From Catenulispora pinistramenti (lineage in GTDB: Bacteria > Actinomycetota > Actinomycetes > Streptomycetales > Catenulisporaceae): 50,245 nucleotides of DNA. Both the position numbers and the translations under genes were made by a program. The stretch lies in contig NZ_JAAFYZ010000058.1 in NCBI RefSeq assembly GCF_018274385.1, positions 1 to 50,245 on the forward strand, in the 5' to 3' direction. This document shows positions 35,521-43,868 of the stretch, piece by piece; positions within the stretch are counted from its first letter, which is position 1, and each line of letters opens with the position of its first letter. The notes under the pieces were generated by a model. That model did no database searches and was not told the DNA's origin. It was given only the letters and a program-made list of their open reading frames with translations.

Positions 35521-35607
35521 GGGCCGGCCGCAACACGTTTCTCGGCGCTCTCTCATGCCACGCGCGGCCCGTTCGGCCTGGGGGTGGTCCCGGCTACCAT
35601 GCTGTGA

Positions 35608-36276
35608 GTGAGCGAATCAAAGCCCTCACAAACGGGGGAAGCGAAGACCAAGCCGAAGAAGACTGAGTCGAAGAAGACCGAGTCGAAATGGACCGTTGAC
35701 CACATCGGGGCGGTCCTGGGGTTGCTGGCGCTGGTGACCGGGGCGTCGAGCGTGGCCTCGATCGTCGGTGTCCTCACGGGCTACACCAAGTCGGAAGCCG
35801 CGATACAGGCCAGAGCGCAGCAGCAGGTCGCCGCCCAAACCGCCTACGAGGCCAAGCTCAGGCGCATCGACTACATCGACAACGCCGCGCAGGCTTGCGT
35901 GCCGTGGGTGAGTGAGGACTCCACGGACTCCTTCGCCCAAACGACAGCCGACCGAGCAACCCTCGCGAAGCAGATGTATGCGGTGGGCGTGGACCGAGCG
36001 AGGATGCTGAGTGCATGGGCGAGCACGGGGCAGGCGTCCTACCTTTCCGCGACGGACATAACAGCCGTCAACGCGGCCATCGCCCAGGGCGTCGTCGCGA
36101 CCGGGCTGTGGAACGACCTCGCCACTCACGAGACCGACCCGGCCGGCGACGCGGGCTTCCAGGCTGCCGTAGCCCTTTACGACGCGGCCAACCAGCTGTT
36201 TGAACGAGATGTGCTGGAGGCCCTCCCGGATTTCCCCGGCTTCCGCTGCGCCCACGACTGGTCCCACAAGCTCTGA
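35608..36276 (+). CDS. Single-pass membrane protein of unknown function
   Basis: Protein of 222 residues. A Lys/Ser/Glu-rich N-terminus (about 1-28, repeated KKTESK) is followed by one hydrophobic helix (IGAVLGLLALVTGASSVASIVGVL) and a largely helical domain of about 165 residues with two Cys (QACVPWV and FRCAHDW). Topology is predicted with the basic N-terminus inside. The start is GTG 35608; no strong ribosome site is visible. Codon use is somewhat less GC-biased in the third position than in flanking genes. Function is not recognised. Confidence 0.72.
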   Translation: MSESKPSQTGEAKTKPKKTESKKTESKWTVDHIGAVLGLLALVTGASSVASIVGVLTGYTKSEAAIQARAQQQVAAQTAYEAKLRRIDYIDNAAQACVPWVSEDSTDSFAQTTADRATLAKQMYAVGVDRARMLSAWASTGQASYLSATDITAVNAAIAQGVVATGLWNDLATHETDPAGDAGFQAAVALYDAANQLFERDVLEALPDFPGFRCAHDWSHKL

Positions 36277-36336
36277 TGCGGTGATCGGAACTGCCCGCGC
36301 GCACTACTTGAACGGAAAGGATCTCTTAGCCGGCCC

Positions 36337-37548
36337 TCACCCCTCCGTAGCCAACACCTCAGCCTCCGCGACCCGCACCGGCTCCGCGCCGTGCAGCGCG
36401 GCCGGCGCGTTCCGGCCCAGCAGGCCGCCGCCGAGGGCGACCATGCCGGCCAGCACCGCGACCGCGCAGAAGGCCACGCGCAGCGAGGTCAGGTCGGCGA
36501 CGCCGCCGATGATGCCGGGGGCCGCCATGCCGGCGCCGTAGGCGATGGTCGCGACGCCGGCGACGCCCATGGTCGGGTTGGGGCCGGCGTGGCCCGCGGC
36601 GGCGAAGGCCAGGGGGACCACTACGGAGACGCCGATGCCGATCAGCATGAATCCGGCGACGGCCGGCAGCGGGCTGCGGGCCGCGATCACCAGGATGCCG
36701 CCGAGTGCTCCGAGTACCCCGCAGGCGCGGACCGTGGTGGCGGCGCCGAGGCGGCCCACCACGGCATCGCCGGACAGGCGGCCGGCGGCCATGGTGAAGG
36801 CGAACATGCCGGTGGTGAAGGCGGCTTCGGCCTCGTCGCCGTGCAGGACGCGGTGCATGTAGACCGAGGACCAGTCCTGGGATGCCACCTCGGCGTAGAT
36901 GCCGCAGAAGCCGACCAGGCCGATCAGCAGGATCACCCCGCGCGGGATCACGAACAGCGGGACGTCCTCCTTCTTCTCCGCCGCCAGGCCCACGTCGGCC
37001 GCGGTGGTGCGGAACGAGCGCGTGCCCCACGTCACCGCGACCGCGAGTACCGCCGCCGCGATGGCGAAGTGCACGCGCGCGTCGATGTGCTGGTGTGCGG
37101 CGAGCGAACCGGCCATCGCGGCGACCAGTACGCCGGTGCTCCAGGTCCCGTGCAGGCCCGACATGATCGAGCGGCCGAGACGCTTCTCGACCAGGATCCC
37201 CTGCGCGTTCATCGCCATGTCGGAGGTGCCGGCGACCGCGCCCATCACGATCGTGCACGCTGCCAGCGTCAGCAGGCTCGGCATCCACGCCGCTGCCACC
37301 AGCACCGCCACGTTCACGCAGATCAGCGTCCGGGCCACTGTTCCCGTCCCGAACCGCGCCACCGCGCGGCCGGCGAACGGCATCGTGGTGATGGCCCCGA
37401 TGGAGGTCATCAACAATGCGATGCCGAGTTTTCCCGCAGACAGTTGCAGGTGGTCCGACAACCACGGCAGCCGCGAGGCGAACGTGCCGGAAGCGGCACC
37501 GTGCGTGGCGAACACCGTCGCGACGGAGCGTCGCTCCTTGTCCCACAT
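36337..37548 (-). CDS. Major facilitator superfamily transporter
   Basis: Integral membrane transporter of 403 residues with about twelve hydrophobic helices and the MFS cytoplasmic loop after helix 2 (AGRAVARFGTGTVARTL). Segments include GAVAGTSDMAMNAQGILVE, which resembles the sugar/drug efflux group containing YbjJ-like proteins, and a central loop with KKEDVP. Substrate cannot be assigned. The ATG at 37548 has GGAG eight bases upstream and replaces a longer frame. It is divergent from the methyltransferase gene; the 149-base gap holds a small dyad TTAC-CA-GTAA near 37584-37593. Converges with the membrane-protein gene ending at 36276. Confidence 0.9.
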   Translation of the reverse strand: MWDKERRSVATVFATHGAASGTFASRLPWLSDHLQLSAGKLGIALLMTSIGAITTMPFAGRAVARFGTGTVARTLICVNVAVLVAAAWMPSLLTLAACTIVMGAVAGTSDMAMNAQGILVEKRLGRSIMSGLHGTWSTGVLVAAMAGSLAAHQHIDARVHFAIAAAVLAVAVTWGTRSFRTTAADVGLAAEKKEDVPLFVIPRGVILLIGLVGFCGIYAEVASQDWSSVYMHRVLHGDEAEAAFTTGMFAFTMAAGRLSGDAVVGRLGAATTVRACGVLGALGGILVIAARSPLPAVAGFMLIGIGVSVVVPLAFAAAGHAGPNPTMGVAGVATIAYGAGMAAPGIIGGVADLTSLRVAFCAVAVLAGMVALGGGLLGRNAPAALHGAEPVRVAEAEVLATEG

Positions 37549-37697
37549 GCGCTGTCTCCGCCCCTGACCCGATCCGCCCCTTACCAGTAAAGATCCTATC
37601 CTCCAGCGCAATGGTGTTTACCTCAGAAGGAGTTTCGTTAAGCTGGGCCCTTCGAGCGCTGACAACCAACCCGGGGCGCGGCCCACCAGGAGGGTGC

Positions 37698-38546
37698 ATG
37701 GCCGACAACGAAGGACTGGGCCCGCTGCCGCCGTTGTTCGACGCCGTCCGGCCGGGGCGCCCGGTCCCGCTCGACACCGACACCCCGCACGTCGCGCGGG
37801 TCTACGACTTCCTGCTCGGCGGCAAGGACCACTTCCGCGCCGACCGGACCGCCGCCGAGCTCCTGTTGCGCGCCAACCCCTACCTGCGGGACACCTGCCG
37901 CGAACAGCGCGACTTCCTGCGCCGCGCGGTCAGGCACCTGGCGGCCGAGGGCGTGCGGCAGTTCGTCGACATCGGCACCGGCCTGCCCACGCTGCCGACC
38001 ACGCACCAGATCGCCCGCACCGTGGCGCCCGAGGTCCGCGTCGCCTACGTCGACATCGACCCGATCGTGCTGTCCCACGCCCGGGTTCTGCTGGCCGACG
38101 GCGGCCCCGGCACCGCCTTCGTCGAGGGCGACCTGCGCGAACCCGGGGCCCTGCTGCGCGATCCGGCGCTCAGCGAACTGATCGACTTCGAGCAGCCGGT
38201 GGCCATGGTGGTCACCGGCCTGCTGCACTACCTGCCCGACCACGAACAGCCCGCGAAGCATCTCCGTACCCTGATGGACGCCTGCCCGCCGGACAGCTAC
38301 CTGGTCGCGACGCACGGCGCGTCGGACCTGGTGGTGGAACTGGCCCGGGCCACCGCCGCCGCGTTCCGGCAGTCGGCGATCCCGTGCCAGGCCCGGGACC
38401 GGGACGAGGTGCTGGAACTGCTGGGGGACCTGGAGCCGGTGGAGCCGGGACTGGTGCCGATGGTGGAGTGGCGGGCCGAACGGGCGGTGTCGAAGACGAT
38501 CCGGGCGCGGCAGATCTCTTATGGAGTGGTGGCGCGCAAGAGGTAG
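37698..38546 (+). CDS. DUF574-type SAM-dependent methyltransferase
   Basis: Protein of 282 residues of the S-adenosylmethionine methyltransferase family (PF04672/DUF574) expanded in Streptomyces and relatives. Visible family features: HVARVYDFLLGGKDHF near residue 31, NPYLRDTCREQRDFLRRAV, motif I FVDIGTGLPT, the acidic YVDIDPIVLSHAR that would bind the SAM ribose, and VTGLLHYLPD. AGGAGGG lies five bases before the ATG at 37698. Acceptor substrate is unknown; many members are orphan regulatory-associated methyltransferases. It is followed by a GNAT gene after 113 bases. Confidence 0.9.
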   Translation: MADNEGLGPLPPLFDAVRPGRPVPLDTDTPHVARVYDFLLGGKDHFRADRTAAELLLRANPYLRDTCREQRDFLRRAVRHLAAEGVRQFVDIGTGLPTLPTTHQIARTVAPEVRVAYVDIDPIVLSHARVLLADGGPGTAFVEGDLREPGALLRDPALSELIDFEQPVAMVVTGLLHYLPDHEQPAKHLRTLMDACPPDSYLVATHGASDLVVELARATAAAFRQSAIPCQARDRDEVLELLGDLEPVEPGLVPMVEWRAERAVSKTIRARQISYGVVARKR

Positions 38547-38659
38547 CGGCCGGGCGGGGCAGGCGTGCAGGGCGGGCAGGCTTGCCGGTGCTGCGGCCGG
38601 GACGGTTCACCGGGTTATCCGTTGGCTGCGTCCCGGCTGGTCTTGTAGGTTCTCCGGCC

Positions 38660-39133
38660 ATGGGTGTTGTCGGCATGGCAGAGATCCGGCTCGCGGACAC
38701 GGCGGACGCGGCGGTGATCGCACGCATTCACATGGCTTCTCGGGCCGCGGCGATGCCGTACCTGCCTCCGCAGAAGCGCAGTCACGACCAGGTCACCCGG
38801 TGGGTCGAGGAGGTCCTGCTCAAGACCTGCCGCGTGTGGGTGGCAGTGCGCGATACGGAGATCCTCGGCTATGCCGCCCTTGAGGGTGACATGCTTGAAC
38901 ACCTCTATCTGAGACCGGACGTCCGTCGCCAAGGCGTCGGCACGCTTCTGCTCGACGAGGTCAGACGGCACAGTCCTGACGGCGTGTCCCTGCAGGTCTT
39001 CGATCAGAACACCGATGCCCGCGCGTTCTACGAGCGTCACGGCTTTACCGTCCTGGACACCGACGACGGCCGCCGGAACATGGAGAATCTGCCCGACATG
39101 ACCCTTCGCTGGACACCGAACGGCGCACGATAA
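38660..39133 (+). CDS. GNAT-family N-acetyltransferase
   Basis: Acetyltransferase of 157 residues. The GNAT fold is shown by LADTADAAVIARIHMAS at the start, the central strands VWVAVRDTEILGYAALE, the acetyl-CoA pyrophosphate loop VRRQGVGTLLLDEV and the C-terminal motif B (VFDQNTDARAFYERHGF). ATG 38660 is used; an ATG five codons later is equally possible and neither has a good ribosome site. Acceptor unknown (small amine, peptide or protein N-terminus). Codon bias is milder than in neighbours. Confidence 0.9.
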   Translation: MGVVGMAEIRLADTADAAVIARIHMASRAAAMPYLPPQKRSHDQVTRWVEEVLLKTCRVWVAVRDTEILGYAALEGDMLEHLYLRPDVRRQGVGTLLLDEVRRHSPDGVSLQVFDQNTDARAFYERHGFTVLDTDDGRRNMENLPDMTLRWTPNGAR

Positions 39134-39146
39134 TCGCGCCCCGGCG

Positions 39147-39176
39147 CGCCACCTCACGCCACCTCGCCCCATCTCA
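39147..39176. repeat. 3x10 bp tandem repeat between convergent genes
   Basis: Units CGCCACCTCA (39147), CGCCACCTCG (39157) and CCCCATCTCA (39167), followed by CGCC. The array touches the stop codon of the minus-strand acyl-CoA dehydrogenase gene. Confidence 0.8.
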
Positions 39177-40310
39177 CGCCGCGTCCAGCACCTCCACCGC
39201 GATCAGCTCCTCCAGATAGCGCGCGTCCCACCAAGCCATCTGCCACTGCTTGGCGCGCCGGAAGTACAGCTGTGTGTCGAACTCGACCGTGAACCCGTTG
39301 CCGCCGAAGATCTGCTGCGCGGTGGCCGTCACGTCCCGGAACGTGTCCCCGGCGAACAGCTTCGCCATCGGCGCCAGCTTCGCCGTGGAGCGCCCCGCGT
39401 CGCGGGCCCAGGCCGCCTCCCAGACCAGCGTCTCGGCCCCGTCGATCGCGGTCACCGCGTCGGAGAGGTAGTGCGCGATGGCCTGGAAGGCGCCGAGCGG
39501 CTTGTCGAACTGGTGCCGGGTCAACGCGTAGTCGACGGTGAACTCCAGCGTCCGGCGGGCCGCGCCGCAGGACTGGGCCGCCGCCAGCACGATCGCGTCG
39601 TGCAGGACCGCGTCCCACACGCTCCAGCCGCCGCGGATGACAGAGTCCTGAGCTACCGGCACGTCCTGGAAGTCCATGCGGTACTGGGTATCGGACGCCA
39701 CGGTCAGCTGCTGCGTCAGCCGCACGCCCTCGGCCGCCGGGTCCACCAGCAGGAAGGCGATGTCCCCGGGGCCCTCGTCCCCCGAGCCCTCCTCACGCGC
39801 CAGGACCAGCACCCGCTCCGCACCGCGCGCATAAGGGACATGCCGCTTCGCCCCGCTGAGCCGGTACCCGCCGCCCTCGGCCGGAACCGCCCGCGCCCGC
39901 ACGCCCTTCGGCCCACAGCTCCGTTCCGGCTCCAGCCACGCGACGGTGAACACCCCGGCCCCGGACGCGATCCGCGGCAGCCACCGTTCCCGCTGCTCGG
40001 CGCTGCCGGCCGCGGCGATCACCTGACCGGCCAGTACCGTGCTCGCGAAGTGCGGCGACGGCACCAGCGCGCGCCCGAACTCCGCATAAACCAGCGCCGC
40101 GTCCAGCAGCGTCATGTCCGTACCGCCATGCTCCTCCGGAAGCCGCATCCCGTGCAGCCCGAGCTGCGCGGCCTGCTTCCAGAAATCCTCCGGATAGCGC
40201 TCGGGGTCGTTCTCCAGAGCGCGCACGGTGTCCAGCGGCACGTGCTTGGCACACAGGTCCCGCACCGTGTCCCGCAGCAGGATCTGCTCTTCGCTGAAGT
40301 CGAGGTCCAT
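39174..40310 (-). CDS. Acyl-CoA dehydrogenase (second subunit type)
   Basis: FAD-dependent acyl-CoA dehydrogenase of 378 residues, last gene of the acyl-CoA operon. The N-terminal helical domain starts MDLDFSEEQILLRDTVRDL; the middle beta domain contains VAWLEPERSCGPKGVRARAV; the C-terminal four-helix domain contains DYALTRHQFDKPLGAFQAIAH and QQIFGGNGFTVEFDTQLYFRRAK. It differs strongly from the first-gene dehydrogenase at 42597-43799, so the two may be unlike subunits of one enzyme, as in actinobacterial heterotetrameric FadE pairs. ATG 40310 follows the MaoC-like stop by 39 bases with a weak ribosome site. Introduces a double bond in an acyl-CoA. Confidence 0.93.
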   Translation of the reverse strand: MDLDFSEEQILLRDTVRDLCAKHVPLDTVRALENDPERYPEDFWKQAAQLGLHGMRLPEEHGGTDMTLLDAALVYAEFGRALVPSPHFASTVLAGQVIAAAGSAEQRERWLPRIASGAGVFTVAWLEPERSCGPKGVRARAVPAEGGGYRLSGAKRHVPYARGAERVLVLAREEGSGDEGPGDIAFLLVDPAAEGVRLTQQLTVASDTQYRMDFQDVPVAQDSVIRGGWSVWDAVLHDAIVLAAAQSCGAARRTLEFTVDYALTRHQFDKPLGAFQAIAHYLSDAVTAIDGAETLVWEAAWARDAGRSTAKLAPMAKLFAGDTFRDVTATAQQIFGGNGFTVEFDTQLYFRRAKQWQMAWWDARYLEELIAVEVLDAA

Positions 40311-40349
40311 CAGTCCGGGCCTTCTCTCACTCGCCGGGGGTCGCACTCA

Positions 40350-40826
40350 CTACGGACGCCAGCGCTCGCCGCGCCGCGCCCACGGGTTGTCGTCGGGGGA
40401 GACCGGCACGGCGACGCGCGCCGAGCAGCCGGTCTTGGACTCCTGCCCGACCGCCAGGTCGAGCTCCACCTCGGCCCAGCCGCAGCCGGCCTGGTCCACC
40501 GCCACGGCCGTGACCGTGCCGGTGATCACCATCTCGTCGCCGGGGAAGACCGAGTCCTTCATCCGCAAGCGCATGCGTCCGGGGCGGCCGTGCGGCCCGG
40601 TCCAGTCGGTGAGGTAGCGCTCGAACCAGGCGGCCTGGTTCGGGGTGTTCAGGAAGATGTCCCGCACGCCGTTGCGGGTGACGGCGAACTCGTGGTCGTG
40701 GTGCATCGGGCGCCAGTCGCGGGTGGCGAGCGCGCCGAGCACGACGGTGGTCGCGGACACCGGGTAGCGCAGCACCGGCAACGCGTCCCCGGCGGCGATC
40801 TGGTCCAGAGTCAGCTGCGGTTTCAT
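40350..40826 (-). CDS. MaoC-like hot-dog dehydratase, probable catalytic subunit
   Basis: Hot-dog fold protein of 158 residues related to R-specific enoyl-CoA hydratases. The hydratase 2 motif is present as RDWRPMHHDHEFA (Asp, Pro, His, Asp at the usual spacing). Other visible features are FLNTPNQAAWFERYLTDW, and VFPGDEMVITGTVTAV, the strand that follows the hot-dog helix. It begins within the stop of the previous hot-dog gene (ATGA overlap), so the two are translationally coupled and probably form a heterodimer. Predicted step: hydration of an enoyl-CoA produced by the operon's dehydrogenases. Confidence 0.9.
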   Translation of the reverse strand: MKPQLTLDQIAAGDALPVLRYPVSATTVVLGALATRDWRPMHHDHEFAVTRNGVRDIFLNTPNQAAWFERYLTDWTGPHGRPGRMRLRMKDSVFPGDEMVITGTVTAVAVDQAGCGWAEVELDLAVGQESKTGCSARVAVPVSPDDNPWARRGERWRP

Positions 40827-41344
40827 GCGGCCGCCTCCTCCCGGTTGTAGCCGAACCCGGTGTAGGACTCGACGCCGCACAGTTCCCCGCGCACGTTCCG
40901 GTACTCCACGTCGATCGTCCAGAACCGGCCCCGGCCCAGCTTGGTCCGCTTGACCGGGCTGACCGAGCGCAGCCGCTGGCAGGTGGTCAGGACGTCCCCG
41001 GGCCGGACCGGCTCGTGGAACACCGTGGTGAACTCCGCGATGATCGCCTCCGGCAGGTTCAGCCGCTTCTTGAGGTCGAAGTGCACCTGGAGCGGCAGCT
41101 TGGGCTCGTCCCGGCCGGGGGCCCAGTGGTGCGGACGGAACCACGTCGAGAGCATCGACAGCGGCGCGATCGGCCCGCCGGTGATCTCGGCGGCCGCGGT
41201 CTCGTCCCAGTAGAGCGGGTTGCCGTTCTCGACCGAGGCGCAGGCGGTCCAGACGTAGCCGCGCTCCACGGGGAAGTCGGCGGTCTCCTCGTGGACGGTC
41301 TGGTCGATGAGGGTTATGACATCTTCGGGGAGCTCGTCGCTCAC
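40823..41344 (-). CDS. FAS1-like/MaoC N-terminal hot-dog protein, probable structural subunit
   Basis: Hot-dog protein of 173 residues of the MaoC_dehydrat_N type. It has ASVENGNPLYWDETAAAE, where the catalytic His of the hydratase motif is Tyr/Trp, and FHEPVRPGDVLTTCQRL, the conserved second strand. In known pairs (for example ChsH1/ChsH2) such a domain supports substrate binding while its partner is catalytic; that is inferred here. It begins with GTG overlapping the CoA-transferase stop (GTGA) and its own stop overlaps the next start. Five genes in this operon overlap or nearly touch. Confidence 0.9.
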   Translation of the reverse strand: MSDELPEDVITLIDQTVHEETADFPVERGYVWTACASVENGNPLYWDETAAAEITGGPIAPLSMLSTWFRPHHWAPGRDEPKLPLQVHFDLKKRLNLPEAIIAEFTTVFHEPVRPGDVLTTCQRLRSVSPVKRTKLGRGRFWTIDVEYRNVRGELCGVESYTGFGYNREEAAA

Positions 41345-42597
41345 GCTACGGTGCCTTCTTCCAGCAGTTCCTTGATCTCGGCTTCGGTGAATCCGGCTTC
41401 CAACAGGAGTCGGTGGCTGTGGGTGCCGGACGGGAGTCGATAGGGGAGTTCCGGGCGAGCCATACCGGCCAGAAGCGGCGCGGTCTGGCGCAGGTCGCCG
41501 TGCTCGGGGTGGACCGCTTCCGCGAACGCGCCCCGCGCCTGGTACTGAGCGTCTTCACAGAGTTCTGAGACGGTCAGGACGGGAGCAACGCAGGTGTCTG
41601 ATCCGGACAGGATCCCGATCCACACGTCGCGCTCCTTCGACGCCAGCACAGCCTCGACGTCGGCGCGGATCTGGTCCTGGACCGCGTCGTCGGTCTGGTG
41701 CGCGGCCCACTTCTCCAGGCCGAGCAGGCGGCAGAAGTTCGCCCAGAACTTCGGCTCGATGGCCGCGACCGCGAGCCAGCGGCCGTCGCCGGTTTGGTAG
41801 GTGCGGTAGCAGGCGTAGCGGCCGGAGGTCATCGAGTGCTGATAACCGGGTTCGCTGCCGGTGGCGAGGTATTCGTCCACTGCCAGGGACATCAGGGACA
41901 GGACGCCGTCGGCCACGGAGACGTCCAGGTAGGCGCCTTCGCCCTTCACCAGCGCGGCGAGGATGGCGATCACCGCGTGCATGCCGCCGCCCGCGCTGTC
42001 GGCGAGCGTCGCCCCGGGCAGTGCCGGGTTGCCGCGCGCGCCGGGTTCGCCGACGGCCAGGTAGCCGCTGACGGCGAGGTAGTCGAGGTCGTGCCCGGCC
42101 CACTGCGAACAGGGGCCGGATTGGCCGAAGCCGGTGGTCGAGCAGTAGACGATCTTCGGGTTGCGGCCGCGCACCGTTTCGAAGCCGATCCCGAGCCGGT
42201 CGGTCACCCCGGGGCGGAAGGACTCGATCACGACGTCGGCGCGCTCGGCCATCCGCAGGAAGGTTTCGCGGCCGTGGTCGGACTTCAGGTCCAGGAGGAT
42301 GCGGCGCATGCCGCGGTGGCCGCTGTAGGCGTGGAAGACCGGGGTGATCTGGACTGCGCCGCGCGACGGGACCGCGCCGACATTGATCACCTCGGCGCCG
42401 TAGTCGGCCAGCCAGCGCCCGGCGCGCGCCGCCGGACCCACGCTGGCGAGATTCAGGACTCGAACACCCGCCAGCAGTGGCGTGGTCGCGCCGGTGCCGC
42501 CGGCCGCTTCGGCGGTGCCGCCGGCTGTAACGCCGCCTGCCACGTCGTTCGCTCCGCCGCCAGCAGCACCGCCGGTTGTGTCGCTCCCGCGAGCCAT
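41341..42597 (-). CDS. CaiB/BaiF class III CoA-transferase (AMACR-like)
   Basis: Family III CoA-transferase or alpha-methylacyl-CoA racemase-like enzyme, 418 residues. After a Gly/Ala/Thr-rich tail of about 38 residues comes LAGVRVLNLASVGPAARAGRWLADYGAEVINV, then DLKSDHGRETFLRMAERADVVIESFRPGV, the conserved nucleotide-binding core, and LADSAGGGMHAVIAILAAL with the family's catalytic Asp region. The C-terminal small domain includes EGAYLDVSVADG. It would load a carboxylic acid onto CoA or epimerise a 2-methylacyl-CoA. ATG 42597 overlaps the preceding stop by one base (TGATG). Substrate not assignable. Confidence 0.92.
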   Translation of the reverse strand: MARGSDTTGGAAGGGANDVAGGVTAGGTAEAAGGTGATTPLLAGVRVLNLASVGPAARAGRWLADYGAEVINVGAVPSRGAVQITPVFHAYSGHRGMRRILLDLKSDHGRETFLRMAERADVVIESFRPGVTDRLGIGFETVRGRNPKIVYCSTTGFGQSGPCSQWAGHDLDYLAVSGYLAVGEPGARGNPALPGATLADSAGGGMHAVIAILAALVKGEGAYLDVSVADGVLSLMSLAVDEYLATGSEPGYQHSMTSGRYACYRTYQTGDGRWLAVAAIEPKFWANFCRLLGLEKWAAHQTDDAVQDQIRADVEAVLASKERDVWIGILSGSDTCVAPVLTVSELCEDAQYQARGAFAEAVHPEHGDLRQTAPLLAGMARPELPYRLPSGTHSHRLLLEAGFTEAEIKELLEEGTVA

Positions 42598-43799
42598 CAG
42601 AAGTTCTTCGGCAGGCCCAGGCGCCGCCGCGCGATGATGTTCTTCTGCACCTCCGACGTGCCGCCGCCGATGGTGTCGAGCACCGTGTACCGGTACGTCG
42701 ACTCCGAGCGGCCGCCCATCGGCGCCTCCTCGGTGCCGACCCGCAGTTGGGAGCCGGGCGCGGCCAGGTCCATCGCGGTGTCCGCGACACGCTGGGACAG
42801 CTCGGTCGCGTAGAGCTTGTACTCGCTGGCCTCGGTGGTCGGCGGCGGGCCCGGTTTCGTGGAGGCCGCGACCACGCGCAGCCCCAGCAGGCGGGCCACC
42901 TCCGCCTCGGTGGCCAGGCGCGCGACGCGGCGGCGGGTGACCGGGTCGGCGCGGACCGGCTCGTCGTCGACCGTGGCGCCGCGCAGCCAGTCCACCAGCA
43001 GCTCGAAGCGGGCGGCGATGGGGGAGTAGGTGAACATCGTGAAGCGTTCCAGGTCCAGCGCCTCGGAGATGTACTGGAAGCCCTTGTTCAGCTCGCCGAC
43101 GCGGTGGTCGTCGGGGACGAAGACGTCGTCGAAGAACACTGAGTTGGTGCGCTCGTCGCCCATCGTCCAGATGCCCTGGACGGTGATGCCGGGGTGGTCC
43201 AGCGGCACCAGGAACAGCGTGATGCCGAAGTGCTTGCGGGCCTCGGGATCGGTGCGCGCGCCGACCCAGTACCACTCGGCGAAGTGCGCGGAGGTGGTCC
43301 AGGTCTTCTGGCCGTTCAGGATCCAGCCGTCGACGCCGTCGCCGGTGGTGCGCTCGGCCTTCAGCTTCATCGACGCGGCGTCGGAACCGGCGTCCGGTTC
43401 GCTGTAGCCGACGGCGAACTCCACCTCGTTGCGCAGGATCTTCGGCAGGAACTTCTGCCGCAGGGACGGCGAGCCGTGGGCCAGGATCGTCTTGCCGATG
43501 ATGCCCACGCCCTTGCCGATCTGCGGGGCGCCGCGCCGGGCCAGGGCCTCGTTGAGCAGGTACTCGTAGACACCGTCGCCTTCGGCCCCGCCCCATTCCT
43601 TGGGCCAGGTGATGCCCAGCCAGCCCCGCTCGCTCATCTTCTTCATGAACGCCCGGCGCGGTGGCGTGTCGACGATCTGTGCCATGTTCTCCCGGGTGAC
43701 GTCGAAGACGCTGGTGTCACCGGGGACCTGTTCGGTGTCGAGGAAGGTTTCGACGTCGGCGGCGAAGGCCCGCTGCTCGGGCGTGAAGTCGAAGTCCAT
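42597..43799 (-). CDS. Acyl-CoA dehydrogenase, first gene of the operon
   Basis: FAD-dependent acyl-CoA dehydrogenase of 400 residues. Features: MDFDFTPEQRAFAADVETFL, GITWPKEWGG, the FAD/substrate loop VGYSEPDAGSDAASM and WILNGQKTWTTSAHFAEW, and C-terminal DTIGGGTSEVQKNIIARRRLGLP. The position that is often Glu-Gly-Thr is Gly-Gly-Thr here, as in members whose base lies elsewhere, so the catalytic residue is not certain. It heads the operon. No ribosome site precedes the ATG and the predicted start point is two or three bases upstream, so the message is probably leaderless. Pairs functionally, and perhaps physically, with the dehydrogenase at 39174-40310. Confidence 0.94.
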   Translation of the reverse strand: MDFDFTPEQRAFAADVETFLDTEQVPGDTSVFDVTRENMAQIVDTPPRRAFMKKMSERGWLGITWPKEWGGAEGDGVYEYLLNEALARRGAPQIGKGVGIIGKTILAHGSPSLRQKFLPKILRNEVEFAVGYSEPDAGSDAASMKLKAERTTGDGVDGWILNGQKTWTTSAHFAEWYWVGARTDPEARKHFGITLFLVPLDHPGITVQGIWTMGDERTNSVFFDDVFVPDDHRVGELNKGFQYISEALDLERFTMFTYSPIAARFELLVDWLRGATVDDEPVRADPVTRRRVARLATEAEVARLLGLRVVAASTKPGPPPTTEASEYKLYATELSQRVADTAMDLAAPGSQLRVGTEEAPMGGRSESTYRYTVLDTIGGGTSEVQKNIIARRRLGLPKNF

Positions 43800-43808
43800 A
43801 GTGCGGTG

Positions 43809-43837
43809 AACATATATCTGACGGCGTGTCAGATCAA
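43809..43837 (-). promoter_or_regulatory. Promoter with 19-bp palindromic operator, acyl-CoA operon
   Basis: Minus strand: -35 TTGATC (43837-43832), 17-base spacer, -10 TATGTT (43814-43809). The perfect inverted repeat ATCTGAC-GGCGT-GTCAGAT (43816-43834) fills the spacer, an ideal place for a TetR- or GntR-type repressor. The start codon is only 10 bases beyond the -10 box. Confidence 0.7.
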
Positions 43838-43868
43838 TACTCGCCGGCGGCGCGCGTAAGCTGCCCGG

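Noticed and set aside
31960-35556. 1198-codon minus-strand open frame
   Set aside because: Shadow of metH; no domain or ribosome site on that strand.
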